A stretch of 46,890 nucleotides of DNA from Candidatus Nitrosocosmicus sp. (GCA_029194465.1 JARFXS010000014.1:1-46890); one strand, 5' to 3'. Positions 10,711 to 19,950 are shown, counted from the stretch's first letter. The notes: generated from the letters alone by a model not told the origin. Numbers and translations: made by a program.

Positions 10711-10720
10711 TTTAAAATAA
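10711..10720 (-). promoter_or_regulatory. likely TATA box of the ATP synthase operon
   Basis: On the minus strand an AT-only decamer (TTATTTTAAA) lies about 40 bases upstream of the atpK start. A transcript would begin near 10690 and give a short leader. It is the best TATA-like match before the first gene of the operon; no experimental support. Confidence 0.35.
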
Positions 10721-10810
10721 TCCAAAATTCGTTGAGTTTTGTTAGATTATGTAATTATACACACAAAATTTCAGAAATTTATGAATTTAATAGTCCTAAC
10801 ATTTAGCAAG

Positions 10811-10863
10811 AATTGAGATCAGAATAAAAGGAAATGCATAATTCATTTAAATTGATCTCAATT
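10811..10863. repeat. 11-bp perfect inverted repeat upstream of the ATPase operon
   Basis: The arm AATTGAGATCA (10811-10821) is matched by its exact reverse complement at 10853-10863, with a 31-base spacer, about 140 bp upstream of atpK. It could be a regulator site with two half-sites or a weak stem-loop. The arm match is exact; the role is inferred. Confidence 0.45.
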
Positions 10864-11049
10864 GCCAGGAAATACCAATATTCTTATGAAAATGTTTCAG
10901 CAAATAATATCCTGACATGAATATCAGCTGTAATTAGAACGCAAATCCCACTAGGATATTTGCACCGTTGGTCTCAAATCTATTGTTTTGAAAAAGTCCA
11001 TATTGAGATTATTAGATATTAAAATTAAGGTTAGGGTAGGTCGTCTTTA

Positions 11050-11091
11050 TTCAAGCCAGACCTAGTCAAAAATCATCAAGCTTGGCTTGAA
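11050..11091. repeat. 9-bp perfect inverted repeat upstream of the methyltransferase
   Basis: TTCAAGCCA (11050-11058) and TGGCTTGAA (11083-11091) are exact reverse complements with a 24-base spacer, about 90 bp before the methyltransferase start. The GTCGTC hexamer flanks both sides as a direct repeat. Possible operator or hairpin. Confidence 0.4.
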
Positions 11092-11181
11092 ACAAGTCGT
11101 CCTTGGGTATTAGGCTCGGACAAAATATTAATAAATAGATTGAATTGTGCAAAATAATCTTTTATTAAAGAACTTGAATTT

Positions 11182-12117
11182 ATGGTCTATAGAACGATAT
11201 TGTTAAGAAGTATCCTAGGGCTTATCATCCTATCAATTCTTAGACGGAATGAACATGACATCGTGAATGTATATGATACGTTTTCAAATCTGATGAGAAT
11301 AACTACTGGAGGGAAGCTACTAAATTTTGGATACTGGACGAAGGATACTATAAACCCCCTCCAAGCACAGATACAACTTACAAGAATATTTGGAACTTAC
11401 GGATCTTTTGATACTGCTCAAACATTATTAGATGTAGGAAGTGGTTTCTCCATTCCAGCACTACATTGGATTCATAGATATTCTAATCTCAAAATTTTTT
11501 GCTTAAATATTAGTTTAAAACAACTAAAAAGTGCAAATTCTGAAATAGGAAAAATTCAACATTCGAAAGATAACATGATAAACCTGTCATTTACTAGAAA
11601 TATTGACAATAGAATTTTTCACATTAATTCAACTTCAACATCAATTCCGATTAGAAATGAGAGTGTAGATAGGATAGCTGCTTTTGAATCAGCGCAACAT
11701 TTTAAGCCGATTGCCCAATTTATACATGAATCAAGACGCATCTTGAAGTATTCAGGGCAGCTCATAATGGCCATGCCGGTAATAACCAATAATTCGGATC
11801 TAATGCCATTTTCCAAAAGTTATAACCTAGGAATACTTGCAGTAACTTGGGCCTCTGAACATTATAGCGTTAGCTTGTTGGAATCCTTGTTGCGGAAGGA
11901 TGACTTTGAATTGTCAAATGTAGAGTACATTGGAGGAAAAATCTATGGACCTTTGGCCGAATATTATATCCAAAATCGTGATAGATTAAGATCTGAAATA
12001 ATCAAGGAGTATCCCAAATTTCTTGAATTAATTCTTTATAAATCCATGATAAAGATGAAGAGAGAGTCTGATAGAAATTTTATTAACTATGTCTTAATAA
12101 GGGCCACAAGGAAGTAA
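11182..12117 (+). CDS. class I SAM-dependent methyltransferase
   Basis: The protein has 311 residues. The SAM-binding motif I is LLDVGSGFSIPALHW (about residues 85-99), followed by a strand with FCLNIS. The later motif IAAFESAQHF and the post-motif RRILKYSGQLIMAMPV fit the UbiE/sterol-methyltransferase-like group. A conserved-looking LNFGYWT segment precedes motif I, as in small-molecule O- or C-methyltransferases acting on lipids, quinones or glycosides. The N-terminus (residues 1-20) is hydrophobic and may tether it to the membrane. The substrate is unknown. It is a single gene, divergent from the ATPase operon. Confidence 0.85.
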   Translation: MVYRTILLRSILGLIILSILRRNEHDIVNVYDTFSNLMRITTGGKLLNFGYWTKDTINPLQAQIQLTRIFGTYGSFDTAQTLLDVGSGFSIPALHWIHRYSNLKIFCLNISLKQLKSANSEIGKIQHSKDNMINLSFTRNIDNRIFHINSTSTSIPIRNESVDRIAAFESAQHFKPIAQFIHESRRILKYSGQLIMAMPVITNNSDLMPFSKSYNLGILAVTWASEHYSVSLLESLLRKDDFELSNVEYIGGKIYGPLAEYYIQNRDRLRSEIIKEYPKFLELILYKSMIKMKRESDRNFINYVLIRATRK

Positions 12118-12412
12118 TGGATTTCAAAATGATATTATTGTAATTAGGATAACTGACATTTGATTAGAACAAAATTAGATCGAAAATATGAAATTATCTT
12201 TCTAGAATAATCATGAAATCAAATAGTTAGCAAATCCCCGTGAAACACAAGCACTATACAAAGGGAAGACAAGATAGGACAAAACTAAATTATCAAATTG
12301 ATATCACATTCTGGCCTTAATAGGTAGTATTAATAAACCAGAAGATTATTTTGTATTCTCAAAAAGTATAACTAGAAATAAACTTGGAAGTATTATCAAA
12401 TAGAAGTTAATT

Positions 12413-13357
12413 TTGGCTCATTTAAGATCTGATTCATGTATCTCTGTTTCACAATTAAAAAAAAAATATGGTGAAAAGACGGCGCTAGATGAGGTGTCAT
12501 TTGAGGTTAATTACGGAAAGGTCTTTGGATTCTTGGGCCCTAATGGTGCTGGTAAAAGTACAACTATAAACATCCTTACAACCCTGCTATTACCCTCATC
12601 TGGAAATGTAAAGATTTTTGGTTTAGATGTTAGCAAAGCTTCTTCAGCAATCAGGAAGAGAATAGGAGTTGTATCCCAACAGCCAAGCTCAGAAGCTAAC
12701 CTAACCGTGGAGAGAGCGATGGACTTATACGGATTAATGTGGGGGATAGAACGAACCAAGAGGAAAGAAAAAATCACTGAAATAATAAATTCATTTGATC
12801 TACAAGAAATCAGAAATGTTAAAAATGACGAATTATCTATTGGCCAAAAAAGACGAGTACAAGTTGCTAGAGAATTCATTCATGAAATGGACCTCTTGTT
12901 TCTCGACGAACCTACGGTTGGGCTGGACCCTACTGCTCGTCGAGTGTTACTAGATTACATAAAAAGCCAAGTGAAATCAGGACTTACCGTATTTTTTACA
13001 ACTCACATTATGGAGGAGGCAGAATATTTGTGTGACGATATAGCTATAATTAATAGAGGCAAGATAATCGCCTTTGATACCCCACTAGGTTTGAAAAAAA
13101 AGTATGGTAAAGAAAACATAATCCAAATCCAGATAAAGGAAAAGATTTCTGAATTGATTCTGAAATTGGCATCAAACATTTCACCCAATTCTCAAATTAT
13201 TAAGGATGGGGAAAATAGCTTGAAAATAACTTCAGTAGATCCCCAAAACACCTTGACAAAGTTAATTGAAAACTTTACACTAAAAGGAATAAGAATAACT
13301 AATGTGTCAATTAGTTCACCCTCCCTGGAAGACGTGTTTTTGAAAATGGTGAGATAA
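12413..13357 (+). CDS. ABC transporter ATP-binding protein, DrrA-like
   Basis: The protein has 314 residues, typical of the DrrA/CcmA drug-efflux group. Walker A GPNGAGKST lies at residues 42-50, a Q-loop near 89-90, the signature LSIGQ at 141-145, Walker B LLFLDE at 161-166 with the catalytic Glu166, and a switch His in FFTTH. About 90 extra residues at the C-terminus are typical of the DrrA subfamily. It probably powers an ABC-2 exporter. The start is TTG at 12413. Its likely partner permease is on the opposite strand, tail to tail, 15 bases away, so the pair is not a simple operon. Confidence 0.95.
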   Translation: MAHLRSDSCISVSQLKKKYGEKTALDEVSFEVNYGKVFGFLGPNGAGKSTTINILTTLLLPSSGNVKIFGLDVSKASSAIRKRIGVVSQQPSSEANLTVERAMDLYGLMWGIERTKRKEKITEIINSFDLQEIRNVKNDELSIGQKRRVQVAREFIHEMDLLFLDEPTVGLDPTARRVLLDYIKSQVKSGLTVFFTTHIMEEAEYLCDDIAIINRGKIIAFDTPLGLKKKYGKENIIQIQIKEKISELILKLASNISPNSQIIKDGENSLKITSVDPQNTLTKLIENFTLKGIRITNVSISSPSLEDVFLKMVR

Positions 13358-13372
13358 ATTGAAAGATATTGG

Positions 13373-14167
13373 CTAGACCTTGATTCTCAACATGGAGACT
13401 GCAGCAATAGAGAACGCAACTAATGCTAGAATAGTAATTATGATTACTTCAAGGTTAACAAAGTCTGAAACTTGAGCGTAGACTCCGGCACGGGTTATGT
13501 CGACTATATAAGTCAGTGGATTCATGTAGAAAGCTGTTTTCAGGGGTTCGGGAATGCCTTCAGCCGGGTAAAAGGTAGTACTCGCAAAAGCAAAAAATAG
13601 GAAAATTCCATTGCTAATTACATTGAATCCTTCACTACTCTTCAACCTTGTTGAAATTATGACAGTAAACGATCCAAAGAAAATCGACCCAATGATAATG
13701 GCATATAGAGTGTAAGGGATGCTCCATAGCGTGGGTTGTGCACTCCCTAGTATTGTAGGAAGTCCAATTATCAAGATTAGCAAGGCACTTGTCAACCCCA
13801 TCAGCATGATCGTTACCAAATTACTAAATATGTATTGCACCTTGGTAAAGGGCATTACCAATATTTGTTGAAACATGCCATTTCGCTTATCGGTCCAAAT
13901 AATACTGCCGGCCACTGTACTACTATTCATGACATTGAATCCAATCATTCCGACGGCTAAAAATGACGGATAGCTTACTAGTATTTCTCCCATTCGTATC
14001 CCCTGATTTCCCAATAACGCAGAATAAGCATATCCCGATATGAAAATATAAAATATTGGAAAAATAATTTGCCAGATTAGGAAGACTTTATCAATAGATG
14101 CGATCAAGTTCCGATAAGTCAAGACAAGTATTTCAGTAATCATCATCCATAGACCTGGGTGATTCAT
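13373..14167 (-). CDS. ABC-2 type permease, DrrB-like
   Basis: The protein has 264 residues with about six membrane helices, as expected. The central region (about 70-130) carries the family pattern NSSTVAGSIIWTDKRNGMFQQILVMP, which forms the coupling helix that contacts the ATPase. The loop FYPAEGIPEPLKTAFYMNPLTYIVD (about 199-223) is the other hallmark. It probably forms a homodimeric exporter for a drug, lipid or polysaccharide together with the convergent ATPase gene. The substrate is not predictable. Confidence 0.93.
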   Translation of the reverse strand: MNHPGLWMMITEILVLTYRNLIASIDKVFLIWQIIFPIFYIFISGYAYSALLGNQGIRMGEILVSYPSFLAVGMIGFNVMNSSTVAGSIIWTDKRNGMFQQILVMPFTKVQYIFSNLVTIMLMGLTSALLILIIGLPTILGSAQPTLWSIPYTLYAIIIGSIFFGSFTVIISTRLKSSEGFNVISNGIFLFFAFASTTFYPAEGIPEPLKTAFYMNPLTYIVDITRAGVYAQVSDFVNLEVIIITILALVAFSIAAVSMLRIKV

Positions 14168-14485
14168 TTTATAATCTTAATTCATGATTTAGATAAACCA
14201 GGTAGATTTCCGAAATGTTTTCGACAATTCACAGTTTTATTCTTTTTGGCAAATCTTGATGTTTCAAGGTTTTTGTGTTTTCTAGCAACAAAAGCCACAA
14301 ATAACCTTAAAGTTCTAGACAAGATAGTCATAATATCCCTATAAGAAAAATAAACAGATTCTTTTAGAAGGTAGATAAAGGGTTTGCACAATCAATCATG
14401 TGCAACATACTCCCCACTTAATGAGGGATTATCATAACTGAGAGCAAAATCATTATTTAAATAATGTCTAATTTTAATTTAGAAT
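14168..14485. other. 318-base intergenic region
   Basis: Between the permease start and the DUF2299-like gene. Overlapping short frames exist on both strands (14159-14344 plus and 14182-14391 minus), but neither looks like a protein. Probably holds the permease promoter. Confidence 0.4.
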
Positions 14486-15127
14486 ATGTCTACATCAACA
14501 CCTAATGAGTCACCGAAAAATTTCGTAGCGTCTCAAAACGAAGATGAGCAAAGACAACTAACGAATTTAAAGGAATCTAAATTTACAGAGTTAACAAATT
14601 GGCTTCAAAGTTGGGGGTATAAAGTGGTAGACAAATCTAAGGATGTCAATATCACAGGGATAGAATTACAAGCAGAGATAACACCACAGGTTCCATATTC
14701 CTCAGGATTAAGCACACCTTTTTTACTTGGAATTTCAAGATGATTTAAGCGATGGATTCATATTAAGAACAACATTTGAACTAGACAAAATATAGAAATA
14801 CATTTGAACACCCAATCAAGGGCAAGAGAAATTGAACTAACCTATATTGAAATAAATCAAATGATACTACCGTTGAAGGTTTCTATCATAAGGGACCACC
14901 CGTTTATTAAACTATACAAGGTGGTTTTTGCCAATGGGCTAGACAAACAATATTTTTTGGATTGTATAACTGATTTGATGAATTCAATGTCATTGATAAT
15001 TGGTAAGTGGGACGAAAAGTATTACAGTGTTCCTCCTATGAAACCCTCAAGGAAACCCCTAAGGAAACTAAAGGGAAACAGGGAAAAAATTGATGACTTA
15101 GAATTAGAGGAAATACTCAATGGTTAG
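14486..15127 (+). pseudogene. DUF2299-like gene broken by two frameshifts
   Basis: Two frames, 14486-14743 and 14804-15127, lie in the same phase. The bridge between them is coding-like only in another phase: from about 14725 it reads FYLEFQDDLSDGFILRTTFEL and stops at 14793. The first shift is in a run of six T (near 14720-14726), the second near 14790, and together they restore the original phase. Rejoined, the product would be about 210 residues: a polar N-terminus, a TNWLQSWGYKV helix, mixed alpha/beta and a basic tail. The pattern resembles DUF2299-type archaeal proteins of unknown role. It could be a decayed gene or carry sequence errors; the T-run makes an error at the first site possible. 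Confidence 0.6.
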
Positions 15128-15388
15128 GGAGTTAACAAGTTCAATCACCTCTTCATTCAGATAAATCCAAATTTAGAGGTCATATTTTGCCAAGTAGTTT
15201 TCTTATACGGTTCTATCCAAGAAAGAATTAGTCAGAACCGATAAATTACTGTCCGTGAAAATCCGGGCATCACGTAGATATCTATTGCTTTATGTAACCC
15301 ATCTATTAGTATTAGGAGAATAAGTTAGAGGTTATTTACAGATCATCATGAAATTTAATAACAAGTTTAATAAATAATGATACAGAAA

Positions 15389-15400
15389 TAATTATAATAA
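15389..15400 (+). promoter_or_regulatory. TATA-like box of the DnaJ gene
   Basis: An AT-only stretch (TAATTATAATAA) centred about 21 bases before the ATG at 15415 fits a leaderless or very short-leader archaeal promoter. Confidence 0.35.
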
Positions 15401-15414
15401 GCTGATTTGAAGAG

Positions 15415-15810
15415 ATGGATCATTATGAAATATTAGGTATTGCTAGTAACGCTTCGTCGAGAGAAATAACGTTTGCTTATAGAAAGTTAGCATTGCAATA
15501 CCATCCAGATCGAAATAAAACTCCACTCGCAAATGATATGATGTTAAGGATTAACACATCGTATAGTATACTTTCCGACCCAAATAAAAGAAGAGAATAC
15601 GATGCGTTTAGAAATAAAACCGAAATTCAATATTCAAAGTACGATACTAAAGATAAACAAGATATTTTCAATGAATCAGCTGCTAAGAAGGGAAAAAGGG
15701 AGCAGAGTCGCTCTGTTGGAAGGAAGTACGTCAAGTATGGGCTTATCGCCCTGTTAACCCTAAAATTTATACTTCTAGAAATTAGAAAGTTGATACAACG
15801 ACTATTCTAA
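15415..15810 (+). CDS. DnaJ-domain protein with C-terminal membrane anchor
   Basis: The protein has 131 residues. Residues 1-66 are a full J domain: MDHYEILGI start, helix II, the HPD motif at residues 30-32 that stimulates Hsp70 ATPase, and the SDPNKRREYDAF helix IV. There is no Gly/Phe region, zinc-finger or peptide-binding domain, so it is not a full DnaJ. The last ~25 residues (about 105-131) form a hydrophobic helix with basic flanks, probably a tail anchor. It would recruit DnaK to the inner face of the membrane. The start at 15415 gives the standard J-domain N-terminus. Confidence 0.9.
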   Translation: MDHYEILGIASNASSREITFAYRKLALQYHPDRNKTPLANDMMLRINTSYSILSDPNKRREYDAFRNKTEIQYSKYDTKDKQDIFNESAAKKGKREQSRSVGRKYVKYGLIALLTLKFILLEIRKLIQRLF

Positions 15811-16353
15811 AGTTTATGACATCATGTCAGAAGTTGAAGATGGGGCTTATGATAGGTAGTTGAGAATTGGTATATAAACGCATGAATGTATAATTAAATT
15901 TCAAAATAATCATGGTTTTGGCTTGTTAATAATATAGTTTGCAAACTTCCACTGTATTAACGCGAATCCATGCTAGTTGTAAAACCTATCAACTGACATG
16001 ATATCGATAAGTGTCCATCTATGAGCACATTATATATACTAGTTTTGAACCCTATCTCATAGATCGGTATAAAGTATCACTTTTTCAGGGTTAGATCGGT
16101 ATTGTAAATCTAGTTTATTTAGTTGAAAATTGTATTTAGATTTTTAAAAAATAAAGTGTGTGCCTCATTATTTATTTTTCTTACATTTATACAAACCAAA
16201 GCGTTGTTTGTAAATCAATAAGAAATGGTCTATTGTTTTAGTTATTGTAGGCAAAATATTGGTTGCAATGTCCTCCATACATTTGTATATGGGGTTCTTA
16301 TATTCCAGATTTTTCATTTTCAAATAAATGCCCGTAGCGTTGAGAACTTCCCA
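15811..16353. other. 543-base intergenic region
   Basis: No gene recognised. It contains an 11-bp direct repeat (16060-16070 and 16092-16102), listed separately. It follows two gene ends (DnaJ protein and asparagine synthetase, convergent). Confidence 0.4.
16060..16102. repeat. 11-bp direct repeat
   Basis: TAGATCGGTAT occurs at 16060-16070 and again at 16092-16102, 32 bases apart (about three helical turns), in otherwise empty intergenic DNA. It could be a pair of regulator half-sites or chance. Confidence 0.3.
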
Positions 16354-17931
16354 TCAGCTCTTTTTGCCTAGTTTATCTAAATAGCTCCTCTTGACACTGG
16401 TCTCGCTGAATCCATTCTTTCTAGCTAGAGAGTCTAAAAGATTATGGATCCCTGAACCATGCTGAGCTGCCTCCTTAATCCTATAAGCAATTTCCTTGGG
16501 AATACCCAATTTTTCAGCCAATCTACGATGAACTCTCTTTCCTAGATTGTCATATATGTCAGTACCCCCATTTTGGATATTTAGTCTCGGATCGATTCTC
16601 AATACAGTATCAATCAAGTGTGGATCGAGAAATGGTTCTCGCAATTCTACGCTCTGCGACATGGTTATTTTATCTTCCCTTTCAAGTGTTTCCTTGTATA
16701 ATAACTTTACATCCTTAATCATGTATTCTAGTATCTTGTCGTACCCATATTTCTGTACAATTTTAGAATACCATGAATAGCCACCAAAAATTTCATCGGC
16801 ACCCTGACCTGTAAGCATGACTCTAATTCCTTGTTCCCGTGCCAGTTTTACTGCCGCATAGATCGGGATCGCAACTTCAACTTGACCCATATTATCATCT
16901 TCAATCACATTTATAATCTCCGGTATCATTTTTTCAACATCATTTTCTGACAACTGATTAATCTCCAAATGTAGATCCAGTTTTTCTGCTATCTCTATAG
17001 AATTTGTAATATCGTTTGAATCCTTAATTCCAGATGTATAGCAAATGACGTCAGGAACCATCTGTTTGGCTAAGTATGCAACAATAACACTATCAATCCC
17101 GCCCGAAAAGACAATACCTATTCGACTGAAATCCCTTACCCGTTTTTCAACAGACTGGATCAAAGCATCGTTGTAGGCATCCAAAGCAGAATCAATATCT
17201 TTATAGGTTATAGGATATTTCGTACGAATTGACTTACTTGTATTGACCGTTATAGGATACAACGCTGTATTGTAAGCATGTTCGTTTCCTGTTCTAGTGA
17301 TAGTCAAGGCATATCCGGGTAATAACCTCTCTATCTTGTTAAACATTTTGATATTCCATAATGCTTTCTTTTCTGACCCAAAAGCAATAAATCGGTCATT
17401 TTCACCATAATAAATTTGCCTCACCCCAATACCATCTCTCACAAGGATGATATTGCCAGTTGATTGTTCTCGTATAGCTAAGACATAGATTCCGTCAAGT
17501 TGAAAAACAGTCCTTTTTACCGCCTCTAACAAATTACCCTTTGTTTTCTCATAATGATCTTCTATCAAGTGTATGATAACTTCACTATCAGTAGATGTCG
17601 TAAATTTATGACGGCCTTCTAGACTTTTCCTCAATTCTCTATGATTATAAATCTCTCCGTTGTGCTCCAAAACTAGTTTGTCGTCACAGCTAATAAAAGG
17701 CTGTGAACCACATGAGCCACCGACTATTGCTAATCTAGAGTGTCCTAGTACGTTGTATGCATTAGCCTGTGCAAAGAATAATTTATCAAATGTATTTGAG
17801 TATACTATTTCATCTTCTGTAGCCAATCCAACTCCGTCAGGTCCTCGGTTTTTCATGCATGTTAACATTTTTTCAATTAATGGTGCTACGTTCTCTCCTT
17901 TCTTACTTAATATTCCTACAATTCCACACAT
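16354..17931 (-). CDS. asnB: asparagine synthetase (glutamine-hydrolysing)
   Basis: The protein has 525 residues. It makes asparagine from aspartate, ATP and glutamine. The N-terminal glutaminase domain (1 to ~210) starts MCGIVGILS with Cys2 as nucleophile, and contains the NRGPDG, GHSRLAI and EHNGEIYNH motifs. The C-terminal synthetase domain has the PP-loop SGGIDS at residues 276-281 and the LTGQGADEIFGGY loop. The SVELREPFLDPHLID block is also standard. It may instead amidate another carboxyl compound, as AsnB-like enzymes sometimes do, but the domain layout is normal. A TATA-like TTATTATATC lies about 45 bases upstream of the start on the minus strand. Confidence 0.94.
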   Translation of the reverse strand: MCGIVGILSKKGENVAPLIEKMLTCMKNRGPDGVGLATEDEIVYSNTFDKLFFAQANAYNVLGHSRLAIVGGSCGSQPFISCDDKLVLEHNGEIYNHRELRKSLEGRHKFTTSTDSEVIIHLIEDHYEKTKGNLLEAVKRTVFQLDGIYVLAIREQSTGNIILVRDGIGVRQIYYGENDRFIAFGSEKKALWNIKMFNKIERLLPGYALTITRTGNEHAYNTALYPITVNTSKSIRTKYPITYKDIDSALDAYNDALIQSVEKRVRDFSRIGIVFSGGIDSVIVAYLAKQMVPDVICYTSGIKDSNDITNSIEIAEKLDLHLEINQLSENDVEKMIPEIINVIEDDNMGQVEVAIPIYAAVKLAREQGIRVMLTGQGADEIFGGYSWYSKIVQKYGYDKILEYMIKDVKLLYKETLEREDKITMSQSVELREPFLDPHLIDTVLRIDPRLNIQNGGTDIYDNLGKRVHRRLAEKLGIPKEIAYRIKEAAQHGSGIHNLLDSLARKNGFSETSVKRSYLDKLGKKS

Positions 17932-18017
17932 TTTAAAAAATTCCTAAACAATTACTATTGTATAACAAGATATAATAATAACCTCATTACTCAAATTTAA
18001 GTATTACACTTTATATA

Positions 18018-18722
18018 CTACATATAATTTAGCACTTCAATAAGATCGGGATTGTGTATTATGTTTTTGCTTTGTTTAATGATGTCTTGATCCTTTGGCA
18101 TAAATGCAATACCCAGACCCGCTTGCTTTATCATGCATATATCTCCCCTCGTATCCCCTATGGCAATTGTGTCTTTAATATGAACACCATACTTTTTAGC
18201 ATAATGAGTCAAGTGAAATCTTTTACAAATGGATATATTACAGAGGCATCCAATTTTCTCCCAACCTAGGGGCATTTCGATTTCACCAGTGACCAATCCA
18301 TCTTTGATAATTAGCTCATTGGCTGAACAGAAGTCTAAATCAAGTTTTTTTGCGACCACTCGAGCTGCTATGCTGTAACTATCTGTTATAATACCAGTTT
18401 TGTACCCATTTTTCCTAAACCAGGTCACAATTTTATCTGCATTATGCATAATTGGGATAGAATCGATAGAATCGACTATCTCCTTCTCTTTGATACCCTT
18501 AAGAACGGAAGCTATTAACCGGGTTTTCTGATATCCAAAGAGAGAGGGGTCAGATTGAATCAAACTTACTCTATCGGTTAAGTTGAATTTTCTAGAAATC
18601 ACTTCTATTAGTCTTCCTTGGATCAAAGTGCCATCCATGTCGAATGCTACAAGTTTTGTTTTCACAGTCATAGTCGATATTAAATAATATATCGGGATGG
18701 GTATTATTATGTGCTCACCCAT
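18018..18722 (-). CDS. HAD-family phosphatase, SerB-like
   Basis: The protein has up to 234 residues. Motif I is FDMDGTL (nucleophile Asp followed by Asp two later), motif II a TGIITDS strand, and motif IV IGDTRGDICMI. A helical cap sits between motifs I and II, as in the phosphoserine-phosphatase group. The ATG at 18671 (codon 18) is more likely the real start, because motif I then sits at the usual ~8 residues from the N-terminus and the preceding codons overlap a TATA-like sequence. It is divergent from mpgS across a shared ~100-base promoter region, so it could be the phosphatase that removes phosphate from mannosyl-3-phosphoglycerate, or a serine-pathway phosphatase. Confidence 0.85.
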   Translation of the reverse strand: MGEHIIIPIPIYYLISTMTVKTKLVAFDMDGTLIQGRLIEVISRKFNLTDRVSLIQSDPSLFGYQKTRLIASVLKGIKEKEIVDSIDSIPIMHNADKIVTWFRKNGYKTGIITDSYSIAARVVAKKLDLDFCSANELIIKDGLVTGEIEMPLGWEKIGCLCNISICKRFHLTHYAKKYGVHIKDTIAIGDTRGDICMIKQAGLGIAFMPKDQDIIKQSKNIIHNPDLIEVLNYM

Positions 18723-18734
18723 AAGTTTTGTGGA

Positions 18735-18750
18735 ATAGGTATTATTATAA
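18735..18750 (+). promoter_or_regulatory. TATA-like box of mpgS
   Basis: An AT-rich element with TATTATTATAA is centred about 26 bases before the mpgS ATG at 18769, the exact distance for a leaderless archaeal transcript. The opposite-strand HAD gene has its own TATA-like stretch at about 18681-18694. Confidence 0.45.
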
Positions 18751-18768
18751 GCTAAATTATAATTAGGT

Positions 18769-19950
18769 ATGAAACTTGATTTCCCCCCTAGATTTTCGGA
18801 AAGGATAGGAGCTATTAGTCTCCATGCCGTCCAGAAGATTTATGAATTGGATTCAGGAAAGTCTCCCGAGTTTCACGGTGGACATAGGACGATCCGAGCG
18901 TTTGATCATGATGAGCTTTCAAGCATCTTTAGGGATCTCGCAATTGTCATACCAATAAAGAATGAAAGATTAAGGTTGATAGAAGGGGTTTTAAGTGGAA
19001 TTCCTAACGAGTGTATGGTTGTTATTGTTTCCAATAGCCAGATTTCTCCTGTAAATCGATTCTCAATGGAAGTTGAAATGATCAAACAATATTCTCAATT
19101 TGCAGATAAGAAAATAATAATAATTCATCAAGGCGACCCAGATCTTGCAAAGATATTTGAAGAAGTAAAATATACATCGATTTTAGACTCAAAAAAACAG
19201 ATCCGCGATGGAAAAGCTGAAGGCATGATAATAGGCATTCTAATGGCTAAAATGCATAATAAAAAGTATATTGGGTTCATAGATAGTGATAATTATTTCC
19301 CAGGAGCAGTAAACGAATACTGTAAGATATATGCAGTTGGATTTGGCATGGCATCTACACCTTACAGCAATATCAGGATTTCCTGGCTTTATAAACCAAA
19401 AATAAGGAATAACATCCTGAAATTCCCTAAATGGGGACGAACATCAGAAGTAACTAATAAGTATCTGAACGCATTGCTTTCGTACATTACCGGATTTGAA
19501 ACAGATATTATAAAAACTGGGAATTCTGGGGAGCATGCACTTTCGATGTCACTAGCAGAAAATTTGAATTACTCAAGTGGATACTCTATTGAGCCATATG
19601 AATTTATTAATATTTTAGAAAAATTCGGTGGATTGCTTCCCACAGATTCACCAGATATCGTTGAAAAAGGAGTAGAGATATTTCAGATCGAAACTAGGAA
19701 TCCACATTTTCATGAAGAGAAAGGTAAGGATCATCTGACAGAAATGCTTCAAGCATCGCTACTAGCAATTAGCAATAGTAAAGTTTGCAACATGGAACTC
19801 GCAAAAGAAATAAAAGAACATTTACTCAGATTAGAAACTTTATATAAAAAAGATAAGAGTGGAAAAATAGAATCAAAGAAGTATTTCATTATGGATCCAA
19901 TAAAAACAATTCCTATTGATAAATTTGGTGAATTGTTAAAAAGAATGTAA
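18769..19950 (+). CDS. mpgS: mannosyl-3-phosphoglycerate synthase
   Basis: The protein has 393 residues, the family's usual length (GT55). It transfers mannose from GDP-mannose to 3-phosphoglycerate, the first step to the compatible solute mannosylglycerate, which protects against salt, heat or drying. Visible motifs: the nucleotide-binding strand VIPIKNE (60-66), the KAEGMIIGIL helix (149-157), the metal-binding DSD in GFIDSDNYFPGAVNEY (172-174), and the acceptor region PYSNIRISWLYKPK (199-211) with WGRTSEVTN after it. No second-step phosphatase of the classical MpgP type is next to it; the divergent HAD gene may serve. The ATG start is at 18769. Confidence 0.94.
   Translation: MKLDFPPRFSERIGAISLHAVQKIYELDSGKSPEFHGGHRTIRAFDHDELSSIFRDLAIVIPIKNERLRLIEGVLSGIPNECMVVIVSNSQISPVNRFSMEVEMIKQYSQFADKKIIIIHQGDPDLAKIFEEVKYTSILDSKKQIRDGKAEGMIIGILMAKMHNKKYIGFIDSDNYFPGAVNEYCKIYAVGFGMASTPYSNIRISWLYKPKIRNNILKFPKWGRTSEVTNKYLNALLSYITGFETDIIKTGNSGEHALSMSLAENLNYSSGYSIEPYEFINILEKFGGLLPTDSPDIVEKGVEIFQIETRNPHFHEEKGKDHLTEMLQASLLAISNSKVCNMELAKEIKEHLLRLETLYKKDKSGKIESKKYFIMDPIKTIPIDKFGELLKRM

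Larger units (their letters stand above)
10672..11181. other. 510-base divergent intergenic region upstream of atpK
   Basis: It separates the ATP synthase operon from the divergent methyltransferase. No protein or RNA gene was recognised on either strand. It holds the putative atpK TATA box and two perfect inverted repeats (10811-10863 and 11050-11091), listed separately. Confidence 0.5.

Noticed and set aside
14159-14391. Overlapping short frames on both strands (plus 14159-14344, minus 14182-14391)
   Set aside because: They mirror each other, have basic low-information sequence, no domain and no convincing start context; probably permease promoter DNA.
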